This document shows positions 1-12,549 of a DNA stretch of 64,000 nucleotides, in pieces (position 1 is the stretch's first letter; each line of letters starts with the position of its first letter). A model generated the notes under the pieces. The model was given only the letters and a program-made list of their open reading frames with translations, was not told the DNA's origin and made no database searches. The stretch is from Oehlia diaphana (taxonomy: Eukaryota; Glomeromycota; Glomeromycetes; Glomerales; Glomeraceae). The position numbers and the translations under genes were made by a program. The stretch covers positions 51,902 to 115,901 of the forward strand of contig QZLH01000039.1 in NCBI GenBank assembly GCA_003833135.1. Direction: 5' to 3'.

Positions 1-960
1 TCATCACATGCACTACTTGTGTCTTTAATTTGACGCAAGAAGCACACATTTTGCTTAATGCAAGTCGATGGTAAGCCGACGGTGAACCAAAATCGAGCCG
101 AATGAGCCGCTTCCATCCCTACTTACAATTGTCCACTATAGTTGGAAGATATAAGCTAACCAGCTTTCAGTGCTCATCAAATACGACAGTATTAACACTT
201 TAAACTTTTGATGCTTACATAATACATATGTAATAATATACTTAACAGATAAACAGAAGAGAAGATGCACGGATCAGAAAGTCTACTCAACCTTTTTTTT
301 AAACAAAAAATTATTTTATTGCATTTTTTATTTTGTAACATTTTCCCAGTACCGTATTGCGGGGACCATAGTCCTTGACCCTATACCCCCCTCTATTGCG
401 CAAGTTTTTACTAAAATATATTATTTTAATAAATTTTTCTTTCCTTTGTAATGCTTTGTAATATTTGATATCATTTTGACTAAGATTTTCATTAACTGCC
501 GTATGACAATTTATATGAAGGATCGAAGAGTAAATAAAGATATGCTTGCGTATCACTTTATTCGATTAATTTTTGAGTTTTGGTTCAGATTAGTAAATTA
601 TGGACTCTATTAAAGTGCTATGTCACGCTTCGGACAATCTAACGGTCCTGTTTCCCGGCTATAATAATAATTTATTTATAACTTCATAATAATATTCGTT
701 AATTCGATAATTTCATAGAAAATAATTTTATTAATACGATAATTTATCAACAATATCATTATCATAATAAATCATTACTTATATTTTTATTTGGTTTTAA
801 ATCTCATCCGTTTGACAAAATTGATGTAACCTTGCAATGTGCAACAATAACAAATCGGCATACAACATTCTGAAAATATCAATGAATGGGTTTTTTTTTA
901 AAAAAAATTAATAATTATTGTACGTGTATTTCTTTTTTTTTCAATCTAATTTTTTTTTTT
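1..960. other. AT-rich intergenic, no gene seen
   Basis: I see no supported gene. An open frame on the minus strand near 311-556 has no recognisable domain and biased AT-driven composition. A T9A8 homopolymer junction lies at 891-907, shortly before the gene that starts at 968. Confidence 0.5.
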
Positions 961-967
961 GCTCACA

Positions 968-2392
968 ATGGATACAGTGGATTTTTTTGTCTTATTTGAT
1001 GGTCAATTTCACATGTTCAAAAAAGTTGAACAATTATATTTGGTATTTATATCTCTGCAAATAAAAAAAACCATTATTAATTAATATAACTAACTTTTAA
1101 TATTGTCATTAGTATACTTCATTCTTAAATGTCCCTGAAGTAGACAGTTTTATTTATTCAGAAAAGTGTGAATTTAATTATACAAAACCGGTAGCAACAT
1201 CTTTTATCACGGTTCTCAATGATGCGTTGAAATGTTTGGCAGAATATACGAGCAATATACCTTCAACAATTCTTGATACGTTGCAATTTATTTTTGATAT
1301 GGATTGTCGCGAATTTGATCTAAAGGACAATCCCAAGACTTTATTTCGTGCGCATATCAAAGATAAAATAGATGAAAATTGGATTCATGAACTTACTAAT
1401 ATGCTCAACAATTTAATCAAGTACAGACAGAATGAGGTATCAATAGTATGTTAAACAAATTCTTTTGTATGGGTTACCATTCTACTAACTAATTTCAAAT
1501 TATTTCTTTTTAAAGGGTCATGCTTCTAAATATTGGCCGATCGCAGTGTTTCTATTGGCTTTTTTTTATACTTTTTACTATTTGGAAAAAACCTATACAC
1601 AAGACGGATATAATCCTTTGACTAATGACCAAATAGATAGGTTTGAGACATATCTTAAACAATTAAGTGAAATTTTGAATGAAATCTACGAAAATTTGGA
1701 GAAAAAACAAACAGAAGACTTTATTGGTAAAAAAAAAATAAAATTTTCTATTTTGTTTAACATTATAAATTAGCTCTAACATCGGGATTCTCCAAGGTCA
1801 CTTAGAAAATAAATTTGTACCATTTTTGAAGGAAATAAATGATTTATTAGAAACCCAATTAGAAGAATTAAATAATAAAAATGATAGAGAAACGTTTAAA
1901 GCCGTTGGATATGCAATATGGTAGGCTGTTCGCTGTATTTGATTATTTTTTTATATGTATTCAAAATTGATTGACCAATTCTTGAAAATTTCTTTTCTCC
2001 AGCACTTTATCTTCCATTATTGCAACATTTAATTTAGTTAGTTGGAAGGTATGTATAGTAACAACTTATCACATGAAATTTGAATAATTTTATTTAAAAA
2101 AACAAACGATTTTAAATTTCAGAAAATTGCTGGTGTTATTTCTGGTGGAATATTTGGTGAAAAGACGTTAAATAAAATTACTAATATACAAAGACTTCAG
2201 AAAGTTATTGGTGAACATAAAAAAGTGCAAAAAACTATCAAAGATTCACAAAAATTCTTGAACGTAGCACAAAAATATATAAAATATGAGAAGTTGGCCG
2301 ACTCAGAAATTCCATTCATTCTTTACCAATTTGAAAGATTTCATAGTAAAGTCAAAAAATTTCAAACGAAAATCGTAAAATTTAAACAATAA
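968..2392 (+). CDS. Lineage-specific membrane-associated protein, six exons
   Basis: I do not recognise a family. Six exons follow GT-AG rules: 968-1042, 1113-1436, 1516-1726, 1774-1920, 2003-2048 and 2123-2392. The start is the ATG at 968, whose frame runs cleanly into exon 2. Visible features are a hydrophobic stretch at the start of exon 3 (WPIAVFLLAFFYTFYYLE), a second hydrophobic stretch across the exon 5-6 join (with ISGGIFG), and a Lys-rich, probably helical C-terminus ending KFQTKIVKFKQ. The rest is mostly charged amphipathic helix. The join of exon 3 to exon 4 is one base out of frame with the obvious splice sites: exon 4 is clearly coding in another phase than exon 3 delivers. This could be a sequence error, an unusual splice site or early decay. 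Neighbours (a LINE relic and AT-rich spacer) give no functional hint. Confidence 0.6.
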
Positions 2393-2616
2393 TGATTTAT
2401 TTATTACGTATTTCGGGTTGTTTTACTTATTTTTATTACCTTGTTTATATTTTTTTTTTATAGTATTTAAACTTTTATTTTATTATGAAACATTTACTTT
2501 ATATTCTAATATAAGAATTGTATAAATAAATTTTAACAAAATAATTTCTCATTCTCTCGTAATAAAAATCGATGAATAATTTAGTTATAAATAATTTGTT
2601 GAATTTAAGTCGTAGT

Positions 2617-4980
2617 ATTTATTTATTTATTTATTTATTTTATGTCAAGCAGGAGTGTTACTATATTACAATGAAACAAAGTATAGTTTACATCAGTACG
2701 GCTATCATCTAGTAAGAAACCAGATTCTCACTTGCAAATAAACCCTCTGACTCTCTACCACGACCAATAAAAATAGCAACAAAAGAAACAATAAGACCGG
2801 GAATCCTATAAAAAAGAAAATAAAAAAATTGTTGCTATATGTAGTTGTAAAATTTTTGCAAAATGTAGGTGACTAGACATATGTAATAAAATGGTCGTCT
2901 ACTCTATGGTGATGATTAATATTATTTGATGACAACGCATCTACATGATTATAAAAAGGTCCACTGTGTAAAAGACGAAGAAAATAATATAAAAAGTAAA
3001 TCTGTATGATTCTTATAATTCCTAAAATCAAAATGTGGGTTAACATATTCCCTAGTAGTTTCACGACGTAGTTCACGTCTTGGCATAAATTCATCAGAAC
3101 TTGTTTGTTGATTATTATGACGAAAATTCTTCGCGTAATTTTTAAAATAATTTTTTAGTTAGCCCATTCGCTGATTTCCAATCTTTCCATATATTGGAAC
3201 GTACTTTCCAAATATTTGATTTAATTGCAAAACTACAATCATGGAGAAAGGGGAAAAGAAGACGTTCAATGTTTGATATGTATACTGAAGATATCGTATA
3301 AATCATTGGTGACATAAGAACGTAATAGTAAAAGTGCACTTTGATGAATGGCTTCATTATGAAAAGCCCATCTGAACGTTGGTGAATATTTGACACTATC
3401 GGTTATACAGAGTGATGATTTATCAGCTGATTCTTGTAAAATCTTGATTAACGATGAAACAAGTTAGAGGAAAGTATCCCGGATATTGTTGTACAGAGAT
3501 ATGATTATTTGTTTCAACGTCAGATTTACAAAGTAAACATAACGTTTGATCGTTGAGAAGTTTAGGAAAGTTGAGATTAAGTATATCAAGCATGGGTAAG
3601 CTCAACGTGGAACATTTGATTCTGTGTCTTTAATGTCCGTTATAATTGAACTATTTGCTGGTACATGACCAATTAATAATATGTTTAGCCGTGGCTTCGA
3701 GATCGTTCCGATACATTGGCGAACGTCTTTATCGATTGGATATTATTATTCCATATAAGCGTGACCGTTTGTGATGGTAAATGTTGATGTTTAATACTCG
3801 TAGGAATTTGATAAAGTCTACCAGCGCGACTGCTATAGAGTGGGCTTGACCTTATGTAATGTGACGTTGAGTTTTAATTTGTCAATAATATGGTGTATGT
3901 TTGACTAAAGGATATTATTATTGATTTTGTTGAAGCGTCTTGGTGAAATAGAAATTAAATTTAAAGATTTGTGAAAGGTATCAATAGCAGCTTGTGAGTC
4001 TGTGTAAATGTTGATAAAGCCATTGAACGGCGAGGTAATTAACGCAGTAAGGATAGCCATTCGTAGACGAAGGAAAGAATTCTAACGATCCGTTGTGTGT
4101 AATATTAATTTCGGTTAGGTTGGAAGTTGTCCAACCATAGCCCATATAAAATTCATTTGGAATTATAAGATCCATCGGTGAAAAAATCTACTGTATTAAA
4201 AGGGGATAATGAATCGGATAAATGTTTCAGTTCGTTAACAATTTCGTTTTTGTCTATTAATTGATCAATTCAAATGTGGTTTGTAAAGCATTGTTAGTAT
4301 GGTTAGGTGGAACGGAAAGTAGTGAACGTGTCGGAGGTAAATGATTGTGTTGGCGTTGTATGTTAGCAAACGATAATGAGGGGGACTAAATTTTAGAACA
4401 TGGAATCTATCATAACGATAGCTCAGAACAAGTAGTAAGCGTTTATTTTTTTTTCTATTGATAGAGTGTTAATTAATTTGGTATTTGAAATGTTTAAGTT
4501 GGATAATACATTTAGGTTTAAGCGATCCTATATAATAAGGGTAGTGAAGGGAACATCCTTGACAAGGAGTAATCATATTTAATTGAGAACGAGATGTTTG
4601 ATTATTATTGCTTGTATCAATATTTCTAAATATCCAATGTTCCACATAAAGTATAGGAACGGCGTATGAGAAATGTGTGGCTGTTAGAATTTTTCCATAT
4701 ATCACATCCGTAATGTTCTTTGATCATGAGGCAATCTCCCTTGAAAATGGATAGGTTCGTCACTTATAACGGGAGTTTTTGGGCGTTGTACAGTATCTGC
4801 GGATTTTGGATAATTGGTTGGTCTAGATTGAAGTTTAATCTTCCTGTGTTTGGTGATCTTTGAGAAATTGGTACCACCTTGGAATTCTTCCATGCTTATT
4901 CTGTAGACTGTCTTTGATTTTTGGTAATCCGATAGGTATGCTGAGTTAATCGTAATAATCTGATCCAAAAACATTATACC
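2617..4980 (-). mobile_element. Decayed non-LTR (LINE) retrotransposon with RNase H
   Basis: The minus strand carries broken reading frames typical of a LINE 3' half. An RNase H domain is split by frameshifts. FFTDGSY (about 4165-4190) and YTDSQAAIDTF (about 3975-4015) are the two aspartate motifs of the RNase H fold, and MAILTALITSPFNGF lies between them. Downstream, at about 3500-3550, CLLCKSDVETNNH matches the zinc-knuckle-like C-x2-C...H motif found after RNase H in such elements. The plus-strand TTTA repeat at 2617-2641 reads as a (TAAA)n tail on the minus strand, as expected at a LINE 3' end. Minus-strand frames at 4469-4974 belong to the more 5' part but have no clear domain. Multiple stops and shifts mean it is inactive. 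No reverse transcriptase core is recognisable. Confidence 0.75.
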
Positions 4981-6240
4981 TTTGTTTTGAGGCTGTTAAT
5001 ATAACTAAATAAAAATTTGGGACCAATAATATAATGAGATATAAGGTGATTTCCACCTTTTGGTTTGAAATTAAAGTTTGTTGAAGTGATAGATTATAAA
5101 ACCGCAAAAAGGTAAATAAATATTCTAATCGTGAGAATGCTCGTAAAGGGGTGTCAAAAAAGAGAAAAAAATCAATAGGGGAAGTCGGTAACTAATATTT
5201 CTGTTGACTTAATAAAAATAATAATTTTAACGTATTTGAAGTATGAGGAGAATTTGCTTGTGCAATAAATAAAGAGGACTGCGCCTTAATTTGATTATCG
5301 AATACCTGTTTGAAAATTGAATGTAAGGTTGTTGTGATAAGTATTCAATCGAGGATAATTATAATATAATTATCGGCGCTTAAGTACACGCCTAGAATTC
5401 TGCTCGCTTTACCAATATGTAATACTGATATATCTAGTTTCTGAACCAAAACGGGGTTTGATTGATCCTTGTTGACTTAAATTCGTAGTATTCACGTTTT
5501 TTATCAAATTTTTTCAACTAATAATTATAATGACAACGTGATCTGCATGATCCAATGATCCGTGTAAGGCTTACATCACTCATGTCATTAGCGATCACTT
5601 TTGTTAAATTTAACACTCTAATTTATTCATTCTATTTCGGAGGGGAATAAACAAAGCAAAGGATCGGGGGGTTTTAGCTAATGAAACAATAAAAAGCGTA
5701 GAGATTGTAAAGATTCCAGTTATTCGAGTTAAGTTCAAGATGAGTTCGGACTATTTACATAGTTACTGATCAATCTATCTATAAAATATACTGTATACAC
5801 AAAATATGGTTATACTCGGACCATTGGATATGATTCGACGTAATGAATTTCATAGTTTGATTCAATACATTTATTAATTGTAAAAGTATAATCTTTCGTT
5901 ACATAGATAAATGTTGATGAGCCACAATTAGAGATCTAGATTTTCACCGATCTATAGATTATCATGATTATAGGTAGATAGTGTCCTATGACTCATTAAT
6001 AAAAACTGATATTTTACTAATTGTTGATACACCGAGAGAGGCAGTACCTTGTAAAACCTTTTAATTTACCCTATATTTTATTTTTCGCTTATATGATCTA
6101 TTCCAGTTAAGAAACATGTAATTGCATTTTCCATGTTCAAATACTATAATCAAAAAGAATTTTTTATTTTAAATTAATCATCATCAGAAATCACTACTGA
6201 TTTGATAGTGTTATTGTAAGTAAATTCCAATACATGATTA
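4981..6240. other. Intergenic, no gene seen
   Basis: AT-rich spacer between the LINE relic and the F-box-like relic. The left part may still be eroded 5' LINE sequence, but I see no motif to support that. No RNA gene or conserved frame was found. Confidence 0.4.
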
Positions 6241-6375
6241 CTAAAATTTTATAATACCGAAAATGCAAAAACTTAGCTCATACGAACACTGCTTTAAACG
6301 TAAAACTATTGAATAATTCATTATTCTTGATATTTTCCTGCAATTGAACACGAATCGTGAAAGAATATAGAATTA

Positions 6376-7560
6376 ATGATAATTTATTATCTTCAAAAAC
6401 ACTTTTCAGTTATCCTAATTTTATATAATATTTGGATACGCAGAAGATTATTTCTTCTACTATTAAGTGGTCTAATAATAGATATATGTCTTTTTAATGA
6501 TATAAATTTAGAAATTGATTTTATTGGATTGACTCAAACGTCACTATTTAAAATGTTTATTGAAAATGAAGTAAATATACATACTTTAATCATTGAGATC
6601 TTAAATGTTTCAAATTATGGTTTCTATCAAAATTATATGTTTGAAATAATTTTACAAAATCGGAATTTCATCAATAATAATGTTTGATAATGATAAATAA
6701 ATAAATATACAGTATATTAAAAGTAATATATTACAAATAATTAAAATACATCAAAATCTTAAATATATTGTATTAGCTCACAATCATTTTCCTTTATTTC
6801 AATCATTATTGTTATCAAAAGGTGGTAATTGTTCAAATACTTTAAATACGATCATTACTATATAATATCAATTTCAATGGTATAATTAATTTAGACAAAA
6901 TATTTGAACAATTAAATGTTTAGAATCTGTTCATATCATTTATTGTATTTCTTTAAATAGTAGTTTTACTCATCAAATTGTTAATTTAAATAAACCATTT
7001 AAAAATTAAAATCTCTATTTATTATACAAATTGATGAATAAAATTATTATTGCAAAAATCTGATGATTATTTAGATAATATTGGGCACAAATTTTGTCGT
7101 AATTTATCATTATGAGAACAACAAATACTTAATAACATTATAATATATTGTAAGAATATTAAATATTTTGATTTATATGAATTTAAAGAACAGATTAATT
7201 ATCTTTCCATTGATTTTAAAATTGAAAACATAAAACAAAATCATCTTTAAAATATTTAAGTATAAATCTTATTGATAATTTAATTGATCTGGAAATATTT
7301 TAAAAAATTCTCAAAATAACAAATATTTGGCTATTATGAATACTTTCATTGAAGAAAGTACAACGGTTAAAATTAATATTTTAAAGTTCATGAATTTATT
7401 ATTAAAGAAATGGATTAATCTAGATCAATTATTTAGTGTAGTCATGCAAAAAATTTTTTATTCTATACTAAATAAAGTTTACAATTTTATGATATTGAGC
7501 TAACTTGGGAATATTTTTCGAGTATTAATAAAAAAAGATATTATGGCAGCAATACTAATA
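6376..7560 (+). pseudogene. F-box/LRR-like family relic (plus-strand copy)
   Basis: This is a heavily decayed member of a glomeromycete family of F-box-type proteins with irregular Leu-rich repeats. A 103-codon frame (6376-6687) holds the segment with NVSNYGFYQNYMFEIILQN. Later fragments in shifting frames read HFPLFQSLLLSKGGNCSNTL, then VLESVHIIYCISLNSSFTHQ with at least one shift, and then YFDLYEFKEQINYLSIDF. These follow the usual order in this family. The tail at about 7375-7560 is nearly the reverse complement of 12545-12720, so this copy and the minus-strand copy at 12550-13361 are inverted paralogues. No N-terminal F-box is visible. Family identity is by recognition of the fragments; that it is a pseudogene is seen directly. 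Confidence 0.65.
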
Positions 7561-7599
7561 AAATATTTTTTTTTTTTAATAATACAGAAAATAATGATT

Positions 7600-9490
7600 T
7601 GTATTATCTTATATATATACGAATTTGTCTTATATATAGTACGTTTTGTTACTCAAAAGCATTTATCATTTTTTCTTATTTTCTTGTAAAATACAAATAT
7701 CTACCCATGAATTATTTTTAATTATCCTTGAATAATCCAATTAAAAAATCTACAAATTTCTTATTAATTCATTCATAAATTAGATTCCTCTGATTATATT
7801 GATTTATAGGTAATATTGATTGAATAAAAAATTTTTTTCGCTTCTTCAAAATCATTAATTTTGGCATCACGAGTCACGTCAAAGTGAACAAAAATCTATA
7901 ATAAATTTTGATACATTTGATAATTGTGATTTTCTTTCTTTAAAAAAATTCAAAAAGAATTATTTTCTTTCAATTTCATCTAATGAAACAAAATTTCTCG
8001 TAATTAGTAGGATCGATCATCATGTTTGTAATTTTTAAGAAAACAATATAATTGAATTTTTTTTTATCCATTTATTTGGATGAATATTTCTATCGTACTT
8101 TGGAAGTTTCTGTTTTGTCACGTGAAGGATAAAATAACATAAATGACGAGATGGCGCAGTAATTTATTAATCATTAAAATTATCCAAATAGCTTAACTAC
8201 ATATAATATTAGAACGTTATGCCATCCTTAATATATAAAAGTTAATCAATATAAATGAATAAAATATTAATTTATACATTCTTAAATTATTACATAATCA
8301 AGAAAAAAATAATACATGGCACGTCATATATATAATGACGCGAGAATATTTGATTTATATTTACTCATTATAGTCAATCATGACTCATCACGATTTAAGT
8401 GATGCAATACATAAAATAGATAAAATAGCCACTTTTTCTCTTTATTTTCTTTAACCACTCTTTCCTTTCTTACTTTCTCACTTTTCTTTTTCTTTTTTTT
8501 TCTTGTTAAGTATGGTAATAGGTAAGGTACAACCAACTCCACATCTCATTTTAAACCGTAGGTACGACCAACTTCACGTTAAAAACTTTAAAAAAGTTAA
8601 AGCCATACTTAAACAAATTTTTAATAAAATTGAATAGAGAAACCTGTGTTTATTGCTCGATCAACTTTCCCACATTACGTATATATACGTACGTATTTAT
8701 GTATGTATGTACATAGTACGTATTGTGTATATATGTAAACCAAATAATTAGATGGGGGGATGAGAAAGCTTATTTTTGATTTTACAAAAATAATTTCTTT
8801 CTTGTTCTGATGCGCTTGTGCATTTTTTTATTTGATTTGATTTTTACGTCTTTTATAATTTTCTTTCTTGTCTTTCTTGTTGTTTTGATGTGCTTGCGCA
8901 TAAGTAGTTGTATCTGGGGCCAGAACATAACTAAAAAAACACAGTTTACATATAGAATTTGGTCAAGTTGTGAAAGTTATTATATTATATATCTATATGT
9001 CCGAACGTCTCTGCTCAATTTTTGTTCTTAATAACCCAAATATTATTTTTTTTTTTAATCCTATTAATTATAAACTGGTTGTTGGTAAGTAGTTTCCTTT
9101 TTTCCCTGAACGAAGCTTGCCACCTCTACGTGGTGTTCAGGAGTAACAGTTGTAAGTTATAACTGGCCAAGAGCAAGCAATATTTTATTTTACATATTTT
9201 TAGATTTCTACGCCATTTTGTATTGAATGTCACGTAAAATGTTTATTCATAAGTTGTGTATAACGTATCGTGAAAATCGAAGGATGTATTAGTCATTTTA
9301 AAAGAAATGTTAGATTCAACTTTAATTATTTTAATTATTGAAGAATATGCTTTAAATAAAACTAGCAGAAAAAAAAAACTTTTAGTTGGGATACTAAGGG
9401 TCATGGTGTTGTAACTTGTAACTTTCTTTTTATATAAAATAATAATTGAAAAGGTTATTTATTATAAAGAGAAATCGATTGTATTACTCT
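7600..9490. other. Intergenic, AT-rich with simple sequence
   Basis: No supported gene. A 230-bp stretch around 7720-7950 shares an ordered series of short matches with 20010-20130, suggesting a degraded dispersed repeat. At 8680-8740 there is low-complexity TATG/TACG sequence. The short plus frame at 8810-9031 is T-rich and shows no domain. Confidence 0.4.
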
Positions 9491-9493
9491 ATA

Positions 9494-10979
9494 TTAAAAT
9501 TTTACGAAATATAATTCTAATATTCCATAATATGTAATTATAAATTCCATAATAATACCCATTTTCTTATAGTTTTCAATCAATATTTTCATGTATTCTT
9601 CTAATTCTTCTAACTTAATATTACTATTAGTAATAACTAGTGAAAGTGATGTTTGTGGTATACGATCTTTCCAGTTTATAAAAAATTCCTCTAGTTCTTC
9701 ACAAATCTTTTCAAATGATAAAAAATCATTAAGAAAACCCCAATCTATAGTTAATTTATAAAATTCCTTTTGTGCATATCTTGTCAAAACTCTAAAGAAG
9801 GTTTTAATATTAGAACGTCTATCAGCATTATATTGTAATCTAATGATTTCTAAATATTTACAATTATTTAGGATTAATTTAAAGGTTTCAAATCAAAGAC
9901 TATAGAAGGTTTGGACAAAATTTAGCTATTGCCAAATTTAAATTTAATGAATTATCAGGATTTTCAGGTATATATAAATCTATCAAATTTTTTCCATTAA
10001 TTTCCAAAAATTTAATAAAAAATTCAATTTTTGGGAATGAATATATCAATTTCAAAGTTTTCAATTGTGAATAATAAACGTATTGTAATTGATCAAAATC
10101 ATGTAATGAACTATTCTTTAATAAAAATTCAAGTAACTTGTAAATTTTTAAACTTAGTTATAAATGATGAAGGCATATAACAATTTAATTTTAATTCAGT
10201 TAATGTAAAGATTTAAATGATGAGGTGAATATGTCTTTTACATTATCAATATTTACGTAATAAAAAGATTCAAAAAATATACGTTTTAAATTATTTTGTG
10301 AGAAAATTAATTCTTTTAATCCATCTGAAGTAGGAGGAATAAATTTTATATTTAATGATTTAATATTATGACATATTTGAGATAATTGATAAAAAAATTC
10401 TGAATAAATATTTGAACGACACCATAATTCTGTAAGATTTGTTAAACAGACTTTCGATTCAAGTGGATAAATAGATCCAAAATAATATTCGATGTAATAA
10501 TACTCCAAAGTTTTCAATGATGTAACTTGATTCATAAGCATTTTAAATAATTCTTGTAATATGCACCTGCGCATTCGAATAAAATGAAGAGAATCGAAAT
10601 CTCTTGTATCAAAAGAAAAATTTCGAATCATTCGTTTGATTCCACGGATTGTAATAACTTTAATAAATGACGGATAATTAAATAATGGAGGTTTTCGAGT
10701 TTGAGTAAGATTGATAATGAAAAACTCTTCCTTTTGTAACAAATCCTTTGATTCCTTAGGAAGAAAAGTAATTAACGTACTAATAATTGATAATGATACA
10801 TGTGGCTTAAAACCATAAACACCATAATCTTCTTGAAAATTCCAAACATTTCTCCACAAAATCCTGACGGCAATTTCACAGAATTGATGATTAACTAATA
10901 AACATGAATATAAAGTATTTTTATCTTTTTCTAAATATTTAAATATACAATTAAGACAATCAGCAATAAATTGAGACAT
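9494..10979 (-). pseudogene. F-box/LRR-like protein, frameshifted C-terminal half
   Basis: The start at 10979 opens a 259-codon frame beginning with a recognisable F-box of the glomeromycete type: LNCIFKYLEKDKNTLYSCLL, then CEIAVRILWRNVW. Irregular Leu-rich repeats with tryptophans follow. The frame stops at 10200, but coding continues in other frames. The next codons in the shifted frame read LTELKLNCYMPSSFITKF, then LLEFLLKNSSLHDFDQLQ through IPENPDNSLNL, then the frame 9494-9787 (LTIDWGFLNDF ... LELYFVKF). Restoring a full-length family member of about 500 residues needs at least three shifts, so this is either a young pseudogene or a truncated protein that keeps its F-box. F-box proteins recruit substrates to SCF ubiquitin ligases. 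The substrate here cannot be inferred. Some shifts sit near A/T runs, so sequence error is a possible alternative. Confidence 0.75.
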
Positions 10980-11468
10980 TTTTTTTTTTCAAAAAAGAAT
11001 GAAAATTTTGTATTTCTGTTTTACAAGTTTACGTTATATATATATAGAAAGGGTAAACTATTTTGCCGTGATTAACTGTGCCGTAATTAAACTTCTTTTG
11101 GAACTCATCTTTCACATATAAGAAATTTTCACAAGCTCAACTGAATTATAATAATACAGTATTATAATAATAAATATTCGCAGTAACATTACTAATCACC
11201 AGTGAACCGATTTTCATTGATTTTTTATAGAATTAGTTAGTTACTTTTATTTTATTATTTTTATTGTATTATATTAATTTACTATTTTATATTATAATGT
11301 TTTAGTAGATTTAAAGAAGAGTTAGGATTACAAAATGTAAAATATATGAAATGTGATTTATTTTGAACTTGTTCATACTCAGAATTGTTATTTTTTGTGC
11401 AGCAGTGAAATTTAATATTAATTTAAATAAATTCATCAGGGGATGTTTTCTATGTAAATTATATGGGA
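10980..11468. other. Upstream spacer of the F-box-like gene
   Basis: AT-rich sequence with no coding signal. It includes a short TA-repeat at about 11038-11046, within 70 bases of the start at 10979. Nothing else is supported. Confidence 0.4.
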
Positions 11469-11637
11469 CCTATAAAAAAAGTTTGTACTAAATTTGTGCC
11501 AAATGGGTTAATCATACGATATTTGTTCAGAATTTGTTCGAATTTTATATTATTTTTTTAGTACAAATTTCGAATAAATGTTGTATCGTATGATTAGCCC
11601 ATTTGGCACAAATTTAGCACATACCTTTTTTATAGGG
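11469..11637. mobile_element. Foldback (MITE-like) element, about 170 bp
   Basis: Two arms of roughly 70 bp are imperfect inverted repeats of each other. The left arm starts CCTATAAAAAAAGTTTGTAC. The reverse complement of the right arm starts CCCTATAAAAAAGGTATGTG. Both then contain AAATTTGTGCCAAATGGG and TAATCATACGATA. Only a short AT-rich loop separates them. There is no coding capacity. I could not define a convincing target-site duplication, so the transposon class is open; a long hairpin produced by inverted duplication is the alternative. Confidence 0.7.
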
Positions 11638-12017
11638 AAAAATTCTACATACACTATAACTTTAAGGACTCATTATGTGTAGTTTTGTATAGATTTTTAT
11701 TTAAAATTCAAACAAATTTAAAATTAGTATTATTCAATATTATAAATTTGTAAATTCTGTTTACTTTAAAAATATTGTATAAATACATTTTCTATAGTAA
11801 ATAAATATTGTTAATTAATGTTAAGAACTATCATTCATTAAGATTTTAAGAACATTATAGCTGTTAAAAATATGGTAAAATCTTTAAACAATAGAATTAG
11901 GTGTTCTAAAAAAAAAGAATATAAACATTATTAATATTTCTTGAATAAAAAAAAACTAAATAATTCCCTTTCTACTATTTACATGAAACTAACTGCCTAA
12001 AAAAAAAAAGGAAAAAA

Positions 12018-12431
12018 GGAGGTCGTCTAAAGCGGGGCCAATCACGTGACTTCGGAAAAAAATTGTTTTCATAAAATAAAACTTTTTACCTTATATTCAA
12101 CCATTCTAAACACACATCCTAAATGCATTTTTGCCTGTTCTGCAAGTTTACTTAGAGTGCAGAGTAGGGTTTTGAATGCTGTTTTTGATTTATTTGACTT
12201 TTTCAATTTTGTTATCCATTTTTGGATATGATCGGCAAAGTTTCGTTCATTCATATGTAAAGTCAGAAACAATATTCAAAATCCACTTTTTTTCCTTAAG
12301 TAAACTTGCAAAGCAGATAAAATACGCTTATATTATGATTTTAAAGTTTCTAATAATCTTTCTTTATAAAAAATTAATCTAATTAAAATTACACTGAATC
12401 ACGTGATTTGCCCCCGCTTTAGACGACCTCC
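12018..12431. mobile_element. Palindromic MITE-like element, about 414 bp
   Basis: The ends are inverted: GGAGGTCGTCTAAAGCGGGG starts at 12018, and its complement ends at 12431 with one mismatch near the inner edge. Just inside both ends is a CACGTGA motif (AATCACGTGA). Similarity between arms continues inward (CTGCAAGTTTACTTA on the left, TTTGCAAGTTTACTTA on the right arm's complement, then GTTTTGAAT against ATTTTGAAT). The whole unit is therefore close to one large palindrome centred near 12225. Three short open frames inside it run on both strands with no domain and are by-products. The GC-richer ends stand out from the surrounding AT-rich DNA. No clear target-site duplication was seen. 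Confidence 0.75.
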
Positions 12432-12549
12432 TAAATCCTAAAAAGAACGGTTAATTATAAAATTTTATAATACCGAAAATTTAATGTCATTTAATTATAC
12501 CTTAATGTTATGTGACACGTCAGGATCATACTCATATGCAATACAATTT

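Noticed and set aside
3142..3396. Separate small minus-strand genes within 2873-4974
   Set aside because: They are pieces of one broken LINE coding region; RNase H motifs continue across the frame breaks.
8810..9031. 73-codon T-rich frame with hydrophobic residues
   Set aside because: Composition follows the local poly-T bias, with no conserved feature.
12046..12382. Three short open frames on both strands
   Set aside because: All fall inside the palindromic element; no domain, and they mirror each other because of the inverted arms.
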